A stretch of 64,000 nt of DNA from Streptomyces aidingensis. GTDB lineage: Bacteria > Actinomycetota > Actinomycetes > Streptomycetales > Streptomycetaceae. Shown one piece after another: positions 46,882 through 54,734 of the stretch. Numbering within the stretch: the stretch's first letter is position 1; every line of letters starts with the position of its first letter. The notes beneath the pieces were generated by a model. The model made no database searches, was not told the origin of the DNA, and saw only the letters and a list, made by a program, of their open reading frames with translations. The stretch lies in the NCBI RefSeq assembly GCF_900112355.1, contig NZ_FOLM01000017.1, forward strand, positions 1-64,000. The letters are read 5' to 3'. A program made the translations under genes and the position numbers.

Positions 46882-48864
46882 TCAGGGGATGTGGACCCAG
46901 GTGGCCTCGGAGGGGATGCCGTCGGTGTCGGTGACGAAGAGCATGTACCAGCCGGGCGGGACCAGCGCCGGCTCGTCCGGCACGGTCACCGTGATCTCGC
47001 CCTCGCCCCGGCCGACCGCCAGCTCGATGGAGCGCTGCTCCACATCCGTGGTGTGGGTCACCGCGCTGGGGCGGATCAGCCGGGCGGTGGCGATCCGGTC
47101 CGCCCGCGGGGTGGCGAAGGCCGCGGTCTCGCCGCGGCCGATCCGTTCCGGGCCGCCGGTCAGCCGGGGCCGCTCCGCCTCGTCCGCCCGGTGCAGATAG
47201 GGCGGCTCGTAGACCTCGATGCGCTGCTCGAACTCGCCGGGACGGGTATTGGCCTCGTCGGCGAAGAGCGGGTCGCCGCCGAAGGTGGCCACCCGGCCGT
47301 CCGGCAGCAGCAGCGCCTCGGAGTGGTAGGTGCGGCCCACCGTGGGGTCGGCGGCCTCCCGGAACTCGTTGGCCGCGGGGTCGTAGAACTGGGCGCGCAG
47401 CACATTGCTGTCGCCGCGGGCCCGGTAGTCCTCCGATCCGCCGGTGGTGAAGATGGTGTCGTCCGGCAGGATCACGCTGCTGAGGTAGCGGGTGCCCTGC
47501 GGCAGTTCCGGGCCGTCGGTGTACTCGGGCTGCTCCTCGGTGAGATCGATGATCGCGGTCCGGGCGGTGGACTTGGCGGACTCGCCGACCCCGCCGCCGC
47601 CGAGCACCATGAACCGCTGGTCCTGGGCGGGCGGCAGCAGCAGCGAGGCGGAGGTTTCGAGCTGGTCGGGGTCGGTCATCCCGGGGACCGGCTGGAAGCT
47701 GTTGTCCGAAAGGTCCCACACCCCCGGCTCGCGGCCCTGGTCGGCCGGTCCGTAGCCCGCGTTCGAGCCGGTGTAGAAGATCCGGCCGTCCGCCATCAGG
47801 AACAGTGCCGGATAGGTCGGGAAGTAACGTTCCGGCGCCTCGCTCCAGGTCCGGGTGGCCGGATCGTAGATCTCGTTGATGCCGGGCACCACCTCGCCCA
47901 CGTCGTCCAGTCCGGAGACGGTGAGCACCCGGCCGTCCGGCAGCGCGGTCAGCGTGGGGTACCAGCGGGCCTCGGCCATCGGCTCCACCGGCACATAGCG
48001 CTCCGCCACCGGGTCGAACTCGAAGGCCACATCGATGCCCTGGAAGTCCTGGTCGTCCAGGGTCATCTGCTCGGCCAGCCCGTAGAGATTCTCCGCGTCC
48101 CGGCCCTGAAGGCCGACGATCTCGTACTGGGCGCTCTCCTCGGTGACCCCGGCCTCGCCCTCGGCCACGGCGGTGACGAAGACCCGCTCCTCACTGGCCG
48201 TGACCTCGGCGCCGCCGGGCACCACCTCCTTGGCCGCGGGCGGCACGGTGATCTCCACCGCGGACTCGTACTCCACGCCGGAGGGCGAGCGGAACCGGGT
48301 GCCGGCCGGCAGGGTGCGGGCCCGGTCCGGGTCCTCGTTCTTGACCAGCATGGCGCCGCCGGCGTGCTTGACCGCGTCGCCCAGGATCTCGTAGCGGGCG
48401 GTGCCGCCGGCCACCAGCAGCCGCCCGCTGGGCAACTGGGCGTGGCCGGCGCAGAACAGGTCGTCCGGGGTGGGCACGGTGGTGAAGGTGTTCGCCTCCG
48501 GATCCCACAGGACGGTGTCGAAGGTGCCGGCGTCGAACTGCTCCTGGTCGTTGCCGGAGCCGGCGATCAGCAGCACCTTGCCGGTGTGCAGCAGGGCGGC
48601 GTGGATGGCGTTGGTGCGGTACTCCTCGGGCACCTGGACCCGGGACCAGGAGCCGTACCGGGCCTGGTACTCGGGCCGGGATATCCGGTACTCGTGCAGC
48701 CGGTCCTGGGCGAAGCCGACGGCCGCCGGCACGTTCATCGCGGCCAGCGCCGCGGTGACGCCGGCGCCGAGCACGGCCTTGCGGAACCGTACCGCGGGGC
48801 TCGGCCGGCGCCGGTGCCGGGCCGACGGGCCGGCCGGCGGCCCGCTCAGGGGTCGGGGCATCAT
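46882..48864 (-). CDS. glxA: Galactose-oxidase-like copper radical oxidase GlxA
   Basis: 660 aa. The basic N-terminus (RHRRRPSPAVRFRKAVLGAGVTAALAAMNVPAAVGFA) is an anchor or signal. Kelch-type beta-propeller repeats (GRLLVAGG, GRVLTVSG, GRIFYTGS, GRVATFGG) carry the copper-radical residues: C138 in LFCAGHAQL (Tyr-Cys partner), W301/Y302 in ARWYPTL, Y513/H514 in GRTYHSEA, and H604 in THTTDVEQR; the C-terminal domain is the usual beta-sandwich. GlxA oxidises the glycan made by CslA at hyphal tips in Streptomyces and is needed for normal morphogenesis. Starts 6 nt after the cslA stop, with its GGGAGGTGA partly inside the cslA end. Confidence 0.95.
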   Translation of the reverse strand: MMPRPLSGPPAGPSARHRRRPSPAVRFRKAVLGAGVTAALAAMNVPAAVGFAQDRLHEYRISRPEYQARYGSWSRVQVPEEYRTNAIHAALLHTGKVLLIAGSGNDQEQFDAGTFDTVLWDPEANTFTTVPTPDDLFCAGHAQLPSGRLLVAGGTARYEILGDAVKHAGGAMLVKNEDPDRARTLPAGTRFRSPSGVEYESAVEITVPPAAKEVVPGGAEVTASEERVFVTAVAEGEAGVTEESAQYEIVGLQGRDAENLYGLAEQMTLDDQDFQGIDVAFEFDPVAERYVPVEPMAEARWYPTLTALPDGRVLTVSGLDDVGEVVPGINEIYDPATRTWSEAPERYFPTYPALFLMADGRIFYTGSNAGYGPADQGREPGVWDLSDNSFQPVPGMTDPDQLETSASLLLPPAQDQRFMVLGGGGVGESAKSTARTAIIDLTEEQPEYTDGPELPQGTRYLSSVILPDDTIFTTGGSEDYRARGDSNVLRAQFYDPAANEFREAADPTVGRTYHSEALLLPDGRVATFGGDPLFADEANTRPGEFEQRIEVYEPPYLHRADEAERPRLTGGPERIGRGETAAFATPRADRIATARLIRPSAVTHTTDVEQRSIELAVGRGEGEITVTVPDEPALVPPGWYMLFVTDTDGIPSEATWVHIP

Positions 48865-48870
48865 CTTCGG

Positions 48871-50694
48871 TCACCTCCCGGTGGTCGGGGCCGCCAGCGC
48901 GGCGGCGTCCTGCTCGGTATCGGGGGCGGGGGGCTCGGCGGCGGCCAGGGACGCCGCCGCGGCGCGGGCGCGCGCCGCCCGGCCGCCGTCCACCGCGGCG
49001 CGGGCGCCGCGCAGCGCGCCGGTGACGACGCGGACGGCGGTGCCGGCCGCCCAGACGGTGATCGGGGCCAGGCAGACGGCCAGCGCCAGCACCGCCCAGG
49101 TGCGCATCGCCACATGGCTGTGGTCCAGCAGCAGCGAGATCGCCAGGGCTCCGGCCAGCGTCCCGCCCCAGGCGAGGTGGAGCCGGAAGGCGGCCGGCCG
49201 GTCCCGGCTGGCCTCGCCGCCCTTGGGGGTGACGACGAAGCGGCTGGGGCGGCGGCGCACCGCGTCCAGCAGGGAGCGGGCGTAGACGGGGGCGGACAGC
49301 GCGGACATCACCATGCCGGCCAGGCCGGAGGAGCCCTCCGGCTCGTGCGGGCTGACGTTGTGGCGCCGGTTCCAGAGATAGAGCCCGACCTGCGCGGCGG
49401 CGGCGTCGCTGTAGAGCATCAGCCAGACCGCGGCCGAGGCCTGGCTGCCGGAGGCGCCCAGCACCAGGTACAGCACGCAGCCCAGCGCGCCCACGCACCA
49501 GGTGATCCCCGCCATCGGGTAGAAGGCCAGCATCAGGGTGTAGTTGAGCAGCCGGCCCGGGCTGTGCCGCAGTCCGCCGCGGCCGTACTGGCGCAGGATG
49601 GTCTCGTAGGTGCCGCGGGACCAGCGCAGTTGCTGGTTGAAGAAGTCGGTCCAGGTGCTGGGGCCCTCGCCGACGGCGAGCACGTCCGGGGTGTAGACCG
49701 AGCGCCAGCGGTTTCCGGTGCGCCAGTTGCGGGTGCGATGCAGTTCGAAGCCGGTGGCCATGTCCTCGGTGATCGAGTCGTACAGGCCGCCCACGCTTTT
49801 CAGCGCGGTGATCCGCACCGCGTTGTTGGTGCCCACGAACATCGGGCCGCCGTAGGCGTTGCCGGCCCGCTGGATCAGGGCGTGGAAGAGGAACTGCTGG
49901 CTCTCCGCGGCCTTGGTGACCGGGCCGTCGTAGTTGCCGTACACCTGGGGGCCGACCACGAAGGCGACGTCCGGGTCGCGGAAGTAGCCCAGCATCCGCT
50001 CCAGGTAGCCGGGCAGCGGCACATGGTCGGTGTCGACCGCGGCCATGAAGTCGTAGGCGTCGCCGTGTGCGGCCAGCCAGGCGTTGTAGTTGCCGTGTTT
50101 GGTACGGGCGCGGTAGCGGCCCTGCGGCCGGTTCCAGTACGGGTTGCCCTTGCGGGTGAAGTGCCGCACGCCCAGCCGGGCGCACAGTTCGCGGGCGCCG
50201 GGGTCGTCGCCCTCGTCCAGCAGCCAGACGTCGAGCGGTCCCTGGTGACGTACCCGGACCGCGCCCTCCAGGGTGGCCCGGAGCATGGCGAACGGCTCCT
50301 TGCCGGGGACATAGGTGGTGAGAAAGGCCACCCGGGTGCCCGGCTCCGGGGTCACGGGTATCGGGTCCCGGGCCATCAGCGTGGCGTGCGCGATGGAGAC
50401 CACGTTGACCAGCCGGAAGATCTCGATCAGCGCCACGCAGCCGAGCACCACGGCGTCCGCGGCCGGGAGATGGAACGGCGCGTTGTGCCGCTCGGTCCAG
50501 TGGCCGGGCCAGACCAGCCAGAGCAGCAGGACCGTGGAGAGCAGCGGCGCCAGGGTCATCAGCAGCACGGCGCGGACGCGGCGCGGCTCCCGGGCGAGCA
50601 GGCTGCGGTAGCGGACCCGGTAGCCGGGTTCCGGGTCGGCCGGTGGCCCGGCCAGTTGACTGTAGGCCTCGTAGTCGTAGCCCTCTCGGCCCAC
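48871..50694 (-). CDS. cslA: Cellulose-synthase-like glycosyltransferase CslA
   Basis: 607-aa GT2 family membrane enzyme. Two N-terminal helices (VRAVLLMTLAPLLSTVLLLWLV; AADAVVLGCVALIEIFRLVNVV) precede the catalytic domain with VWLLDEGDD, FMAAVDTDHVPLP (DxD), SITEDMATGFELH (TED) and FFNQQLRWSRGTYE (QxxRW). Further helices follow (LMLAFYPMAGITWCVGALGCVLYLV and others), and the C-terminus is Ala/Arg-rich. It polymerises UDP-sugar into a beta-glucan-like polymer at growing tips, working with GlxA. GTG at 50694 has GGAGGGAGGGA. In S. coelicolor it is known to interact with DivIVA-type polar machinery. Confidence 0.95.
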   Translation of the reverse strand: MGREGYDYEAYSQLAGPPADPEPGYRVRYRSLLAREPRRVRAVLLMTLAPLLSTVLLLWLVWPGHWTERHNAPFHLPAADAVVLGCVALIEIFRLVNVVSIAHATLMARDPIPVTPEPGTRVAFLTTYVPGKEPFAMLRATLEGAVRVRHQGPLDVWLLDEGDDPGARELCARLGVRHFTRKGNPYWNRPQGRYRARTKHGNYNAWLAAHGDAYDFMAAVDTDHVPLPGYLERMLGYFRDPDVAFVVGPQVYGNYDGPVTKAAESQQFLFHALIQRAGNAYGGPMFVGTNNAVRITALKSVGGLYDSITEDMATGFELHRTRNWRTGNRWRSVYTPDVLAVGEGPSTWTDFFNQQLRWSRGTYETILRQYGRGGLRHSPGRLLNYTLMLAFYPMAGITWCVGALGCVLYLVLGASGSQASAAVWLMLYSDAAAAQVGLYLWNRRHNVSPHEPEGSSGLAGMVMSALSAPVYARSLLDAVRRRPSRFVVTPKGGEASRDRPAAFRLHLAWGGTLAGALAISLLLDHSHVAMRTWAVLALAVCLAPITVWAAGTAVRVVTGALRGARAAVDGGRAARARAAAASLAAAEPPAPDTEQDAAALAAPTTGR

Positions 50695-50821
50695 TGGTCC
50701 CTCCCTCCGCCATCCGGCAAAGGCGATATCGGTACACCAATCACCAGAAACCAGACGGCGGAGGATGTCGAACCCGGTGGCCCGCTCGGGCTACCGGCGG
50801 CGGTCCGGGCGCTCCGCGGGG

Positions 50822-51187
50822 TCAGCCGCCGACGCGCTCGTCCGCCGCCTCCCGGGCGGCGGCGGTGCCGGGGGCCGCGGCGGCCACCGCGGCCCTCTCC
50901 TCGCGGCGCAGCCGGCGCTCGGCGAAGAACCCGCCGGCGGGCAGCACGGCCATCAGGAAGTACCAGGCGGCGGTGGCCAGCGGCCAGCGGGCGCGGTTCC
51001 AGGCATCCAGCCAGAGCACGGCGTAGAGGACGAACAGCACGCCGTGCACGGCGCCCAGCACCGGCACCGGATCGATGTCGGTGGTGCGGCGCAGCACCGA
51101 GCCGGCCAGCAGCACCAGGAAGGAGACCGCCTCGGGGGCGGAGACGAGCCGGAGCCGCCGCACGGCGGAGGCGGTCTTCAGGTCCAT
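50822..51187 (-). CDS. DUF3817 integral membrane protein (module 2)
   Basis: 121 aa. Membrane segments LVSAPEAVSFLVLLAGSVL, VLGAVHGVLFVLYAVLWLDAWN and LATAAWYFLMAVLPAGGFFAERR; the HGVLFVLY and FFAERR motifs correspond to HGLLYIIY and FVERR of the first module. ATG at 51187 has TGGAGTG upstream. Divergent from a MarR gene across a CTTGTG/CACAAG palindrome. It is followed by cslA on the same strand after a 63-nt step upstream, but is not obviously in that operon. Confidence 0.85.
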   Translation of the reverse strand: MDLKTASAVRRLRLVSAPEAVSFLVLLAGSVLRRTTDIDPVPVLGAVHGVLFVLYAVLWLDAWNRARWPLATAAWYFLMAVLPAGGFFAERRLRREERAAVAAAAPGTAAAREAADERVGG

Positions 51188-51212
51188 GGGGTCATCACTC
51201 CAGAGGGGGGAT

Positions 51213-51232
51213 CTTGTGAAAGCGTGCACAAG
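51213..51232. promoter_or_regulatory. MarR-type palindrome upstream of the second DUF3817 gene
   Basis: CTTGTG (51213-51218) and CACAAG (51227-51232) with 8-nt spacer, a 20-bp dyad 26 nt before the DUF3817 start. Confidence 0.55.
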
Positions 51233-51330
51233 CTTGGTCCGGCCATTGTGACACCGGGTTTTCCGTCCCCGGACCACGGGGTGCCGGTCACGGGACCGTG
51301 ATCGGCGGGATGCGCGGCCCGCGGCCTCGC

Positions 51331-51346
51331 TAGAGTCGGCACCATG
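51331..51346 (+). promoter_or_regulatory. -10 box of the second, leaderless marR gene
   Basis: TAGAGT (51331-51336) ends 7 nt before the ATG at 51344; no Shine-Dalgarno. Confidence 0.6.
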
Positions 51347-51820
51347 GACACCGAGACGGGCACCCGCTGGCTCACCGAAGGGGAGCAGCGGGCGTGGCGC
51401 ACCCATCTGGACGTCAGCCGGCTGCTGATGTACCAGCTCGAGCATGATCTGCAGCCGTTCGGCCTCACGATTCACGACTACGAGATCCTGGTGAATCTCT
51501 CGGAGTCCGCGGAGCACCGGATGCGGATGAGCGATCTCGCCGCGGCCACCCTGCAGTCCAAGAGCCGGCTGTCGCACCAGATCACCCGGATGGAACGGGC
51601 CGGGCTGGTGCGGCGGGAGAACTGCGCCTCGGACAAGCGCGGGCTGTACGCGGTGCTCACCGATCACGGCTGGGACACCATGCGCCGGGTGGCCCCGCAC
51701 CATGTGGAGTCGGTGCGGCGGCACTTCATCGATCTCATTCCGCCGGAGGCGCTGGAGGCGATCCGGCAGGCGCTGGCCCCGGTGGGTGAGCACCTGCACG
51801 CCCAGCGCGGCCGGCCCTGA
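51344..51820 (+). CDS. MarR-family regulator (module 2)
   Basis: 158 aa. Winged-helix region: YEILVNLSESAEHRMRMSDLAAATLQSKSRLSHQITRMERAGLVRRENCASDKRGLYAVLTDHG, with one Cys in the wing (NCASDKRG) that could be redox-reactive. Starts MDTETGTRWLTEGEQRAWRTHLDVSRLLMYQLEHDL, the typical dimerisation helices. Divergent from the second DUF3817 gene, which it likely controls. Its last 86 nt overlap the 3' end of the histidine-kinase gene on the other strand. Confidence 0.92.
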   Translation: MDTETGTRWLTEGEQRAWRTHLDVSRLLMYQLEHDLQPFGLTIHDYEILVNLSESAEHRMRMSDLAAATLQSKSRLSHQITRMERAGLVRRENCASDKRGLYAVLTDHGWDTMRRVAPHHVESVRRHFIDLIPPEALEAIRQALAPVGEHLHAQRGRP

Positions 51821-53369
51821 GCGGGCCGGCCGGGAGCCGCAGCACGAAGAGCGCCCCGCCCTCCGGGGCGGTGGCGACGGTCAGCGTGCCGCCGTGCCGC
51901 CGGGCCACGTCGCGGGCGATGGCCAGGCCGAGCCCGGCGCCGCCCTCGTCCCGCCCGCGGGCCTCGTCCAGCCGGACGAAACGCTCGAAGATCCGCTCCC
52001 GGTCCGGCTCCGGCACCCCGGCCCCGTCGTCGGCCACCTCCACCACCGCGACCGCCGCCCCCGCACCGGCTGCCTCCTCCGCGGCCGGGTGACCGGTCTC
52101 GCGGCGCAGCGAGACCCGGACCCGGTGCGCCGCATGCCGCTCCGCGTTGTCCAGCAGATTGCCCAGCACCCGGTCGAGCTGCCCGGCCGAGCCCGGGACG
52201 GTGACCGCGTCCAGCCGGTCCACGGTCACCGCCGGGCCGGAACCGCCGCCGGGCCGGGCACCGGCCCGGCGGGCGGTCTGCCGCCGCAGCAGGGCCGCCA
52301 GATCGGCCCTGCCGTCCGGCGGCGGGCGCTCCCCCGCGTCCAGGCGGGCCAGCAGCAGCAGATCGGCGGCCAGATCCTGGAGCCGTACGGTGTCCCGGAC
52401 CGCGCCCGGCAGGTCCAGCAGCTCCGGGTGGGCCCGGCCCACTTCGAGCTGGGTGCGCAGGGAGGCGATCGGGCTGCGCAGTTCGTGCGAGGCGTCGGCC
52501 ACGAAGCGGCGCTGCCGGGCCACCGATTCCTCCAGCGCGGCCAGGGTCTCGTTGGTGGTGCGGGCCAGCCGGCCGATCTCGTCCCGGGCGCCGGGCTCGG
52601 GCACCCGGCGGCTGAGGTCCCGGGACCGGGTGATGGCGGCCATCTCGCGGCGGATGCCCTCCACCGGGCGCAGCGCGCGCCAGGTCACCAGCCAGGTGAC
52701 CGCCGCGACCACGGCCAGCAGCACCGGGAAGCCGGTGAGCAGGGAGTCGCGCACGCTGTCGACCGCGGCGCGCTCGATGTCGCGGGGGGCGCCGGCGTAG
52801 ACGGTGACCCGGGTGCCGGCCGGGGTCGTCGCCGCCAGGACGGCGAACCGGTAGTCGCCGGGGGTGCCGGCCAGCCGCGCCGCGCCGTCCACCATCCGCA
52901 CCCGGTCGCCGACGCTCCCGGTGCCCGGCCCCGCGTCGTCCCCGCCGTCGTCGCCGTCGTCGCCGTCGTCGCCGCCGTAGCCGTCATCGTCGTCCCCGTC
53001 GTCGCCGTCATCGTCGTCCCCGCCGTCGCCGGTCTGCCCGGCCGTCCCGCCCGATGCCCGTTCCTGCTCCGGCGGGACCGGTATGACCTCGTCCGTCTCC
53101 GTACCGCGGATCGCCTCCAGGCCGTCGCTGACCGCCCGCACCCTGCCCTCGGCGTCCACCACCTGCACCGGCCGCCCGGCCGCCAGTTCCAGCCCGTCGA
53201 ACGGCGTGCCCGTGGCAAGCTGCGCGGCGGTGCTGCGGGCGGCGTTCTCGGCCTGGAGCTCCACCTGATCGCCCAGACTGCCGCGCAGCGCGGCCAGCAG
53301 CAGCAGCCCGGCCGCCAGCAGGGCGAGGGCGACCACGGCCGTGGCCCCCAGCGCGGTGCGGGTCTTCAT
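51735..53369 (-). CDS. Sensor histidine kinase with extracytoplasmic Asp/Gly-rich insert
   Basis: 544 aa. TM1 (residues ~6-28), extracytoplasmic region ~30-210, TM2 (~211-230), HAMP, then HisKA (H295 in RRFVADASHELRSPIASLRTQLE) and HATPase (VLGNLLDNAERHAA, VADDGAGVPEPDR, GGAGLGLAIARDVARRHGG). The sensor domain contains an Asp/Gly tract at about residues 115-146 (GDGGDDDDGDDGDDDDGYGG and onward), unusual for this class and able in principle to bind cations. The ATG overlaps the regulator's stop (ATGA). The last ~28 residues, rich in Gly/Ala/Pro, are read through the 3' end of the convergent marR gene. Confidence 0.92.
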   Translation of the reverse strand: MKTRTALGATAVVALALLAAGLLLLAALRGSLGDQVELQAENAARSTAAQLATGTPFDGLELAAGRPVQVVDAEGRVRAVSDGLEAIRGTETDEVIPVPPEQERASGGTAGQTGDGGDDDDGDDGDDDDGYGGDDGDDGDDGGDDAGPGTGSVGDRVRMVDGAARLAGTPGDYRFAVLAATTPAGTRVTVYAGAPRDIERAAVDSVRDSLLTGFPVLLAVVAAVTWLVTWRALRPVEGIRREMAAITRSRDLSRRVPEPGARDEIGRLARTTNETLAALEESVARQRRFVADASHELRSPIASLRTQLEVGRAHPELLDLPGAVRDTVRLQDLAADLLLLARLDAGERPPPDGRADLAALLRRQTARRAGARPGGGSGPAVTVDRLDAVTVPGSAGQLDRVLGNLLDNAERHAAHRVRVSLRRETGHPAAEEAAGAGAAVAVVEVADDGAGVPEPDRERIFERFVRLDEARGRDEGGAGLGLAIARDVARRHGGTLTVATAPEGGALFVLRLPAGPLRAGRAGRAGAHPPGPAPAGSPPAPPAE

Positions 53370-54025
53370 GGCGCCAGCCGGTAGCCCGCGCCGCGCACCG
53401 TATGGATCAGCCCCGGTCCCAGCTTGCGGCGCAGCACGCTCACATAGACCTCGACGATGTTGGGGTCGCCGTCGTAGGCGAAGTCCCAGGAGTGTTCCAG
53501 GATCTCCGCCTTGGAGACGATCTCCCCGGCACGGGTGGCGAGCTGTTCCAGTACGGCGTACTCCTTGGCGGTCAGGGACACCTCCCGGCCGGCCCGGCTG
53601 ACCCGGCGGGAGGTGCGCTCGATCTCCAGGTCGCCGACGCGGAGCCGGGGCGAGGCACCGGAGAGGGCACGGCGCCGCAGCAGCGCCCGCACCCGGGCCA
53701 GCAGCACCACATAGGAGAACGGCTTGGTCAGATAGTCGTCGGCGCCGGTGTCCAGGCCCTCGGCCTCGTCGTACTCGCCGTCCTTGGCGGTGAGCATCAG
53801 CACCGGGATGTCGTTCCCGGCGGCGCGCAGGGCCGCGCACACCCGGTAACCGTTCAGGCCGGGCAGCATGATGTCCAGAATCACCAGGTCGTAAGCGCCC
53901 TCGGTGGCCCGGTGCAGCCCGTCGGTGCCGTTGTGCACCACGTCCACGGCAAAGCCCTCGGCGGTCAGTCCGGCGGCCAGCGACCGGGCCAGCCGCCGTT
54001 CGTCCTCCACAATCAGCACCCGCAT
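53366..54025 (-). CDS. OmpR-family response regulator
   Basis: 219 aa. Receiver domain MRVLIVEDERRLARSL with acidic pocket E7/D8, phospho-acceptor D51 in DLVILDIMLPG, conserved Thr in VLMLTAKDG and Lys in DDYLTKPFSY. C-terminal winged helix of OmpR/PhoB type (LTAKEYAVLEQLATRAGEIVSKAEILEHSWDFAYDGDPNIVEVYVSVLRRKLG). Coupled to the kinase gene by ATGA and divergent from the PepSY gene; the intervening TTCAG repeats are its probable binding site. PepSY-type neighbours are common targets of this clade. Confidence 0.95.
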   Translation of the reverse strand: MRVLIVEDERRLARSLAAGLTAEGFAVDVVHNGTDGLHRATEGAYDLVILDIMLPGLNGYRVCAALRAAGNDIPVLMLTAKDGEYDEAEGLDTGADDYLTKPFSYVVLLARVRALLRRRALSGASPRLRVGDLEIERTSRRVSRAGREVSLTAKEYAVLEQLATRAGEIVSKAEILEHSWDFAYDGDPNIVEVYVSVLRRKLGPGLIHTVRGAGYRLAP

Positions 54026-54044
54026 GGCCCAAGCCTGACACCTT

Positions 54045-54085
54045 CCGCCTGAAGAGATCTTCAGGCGGCTTCAGCGGGCCTTCAG
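54045..54085. promoter_or_regulatory. Palindrome plus TTCAG direct repeats, probable response-regulator site
   Basis: CCGCCTGAAGA (54045-54055) and TCTTCAGGCGG (54058-54068) form a perfect 11-bp inverted repeat. TTCAG recurs at 54060, 54070 and 54081, spacing 10 and 11 nt, as in OmpR-family direct repeats. The site is 20-60 nt from the regulator start and 65-105 nt from the PepSY gene. Confidence 0.7.
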
Positions 54086-54149
54086 CAGGCACCGGCCACG
54101 GTGGTGACCGACCCTCGCCACCGAGGAGCGGAAGGAAGACGGAAAAGAC

Positions 54150-54701
54150 ATGAACCGGAACACGCTGACAGCGGCGCTGGCGGCCACCGTGGTGATCGGC
54201 GGCGCGACCGTGGCCGGGGCCGCGCTCACCGCGGACGGGGACGGCGGCTCCCGGGCCGCGGAGGTCGCCCTGAGCGGTGACGACACCTCCGCCACCCCCG
54301 AACCCGAGCCGTCCCCGGCCGGGCCCGACCCCGAGCCCGGCCCCGGCAAGGGCGCGGGCGCGGCCACGGGCTTCGAGGAGGCCGCCCGCACCGCCCTGGC
54401 CACGGCGCCCGGCACGGTGCTGGAGATCGCACGCGAGGACGACGACGACAGCGACGACGGCGACGGCCGCTGGGAGGTCGAGATCCGGGGCGACGACGGC
54501 GCCCACCACGAACTGGAGATCTCGCTCGACGGCAGCACCGTCCTGACCCACCGGACCACCGCCTCCGACGACGACAACGTCTCCGGAGCCGACGACCGGA
54601 ACGTCAGGGACGATCGGGACGACCGCAACGACCGGGACGACGCAGACGACGCAGACGACGCAGACGACGCGGGAGAGGACGAGGACGAGGACGACGGCTG
54701 A
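54150..54701 (+). CDS. Exported PepSY-like protein with Asp-rich tail
   Basis: 183 aa. Signal peptide NTLTAALAATVVIGGATVAGAALT, then a Glu/Pro/Asp linker (TPEPEPSPAGPDPEPGPGKG), a single PepSY-like domain (residues ~75-133: FEEAARTALATAPGTVLEIA, RWEVEIRGDDGAHHELEISLDGSTVL) and a 44-residue tail of Asp/Arg/Asn/Ala ending DDADDADDADDAGEDEDEDDG. PepSY domains are thought to inhibit proteases or bind ligands outside the cell. GAAGGAAGACGG precedes the ATG. Divergent from the two-component genes and probably their main target. The tail echoes the Asp tract in the kinase sensor domain. Confidence 0.85.
   Translation: MNRNTLTAALAATVVIGGATVAGAALTADGDGGSRAAEVALSGDDTSATPEPEPSPAGPDPEPGPGKGAGAATGFEEAARTALATAPGTVLEIAREDDDDSDDGDGRWEVEIRGDDGAHHELEISLDGSTVLTHRTTASDDDNVSGADDRNVRDDRDDRNDRDDADDADDADDAGEDEDEDDG
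54636..54671 (+). repeat. Four 9-bp repeats in the Asp-rich tail
   Basis: GACGACGCA three times plus GACGACGCG, encoding Asp-Asp-Ala units. Near-identical copies imply recent slippage and possible length variation. Confidence 0.85.
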
Positions 54702-54734
54702 GAGCGTCCGGCCGCCCCCGGCGCGGGCGCCCGG

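Noticed and set aside
45943..51219. A 1758-codon plus-strand open frame across glxA and cslA
   Set aside because: Shadow of minus-strand genes with clear catalytic motifs; product is Gly/Arg/Ala-rich with no domain.
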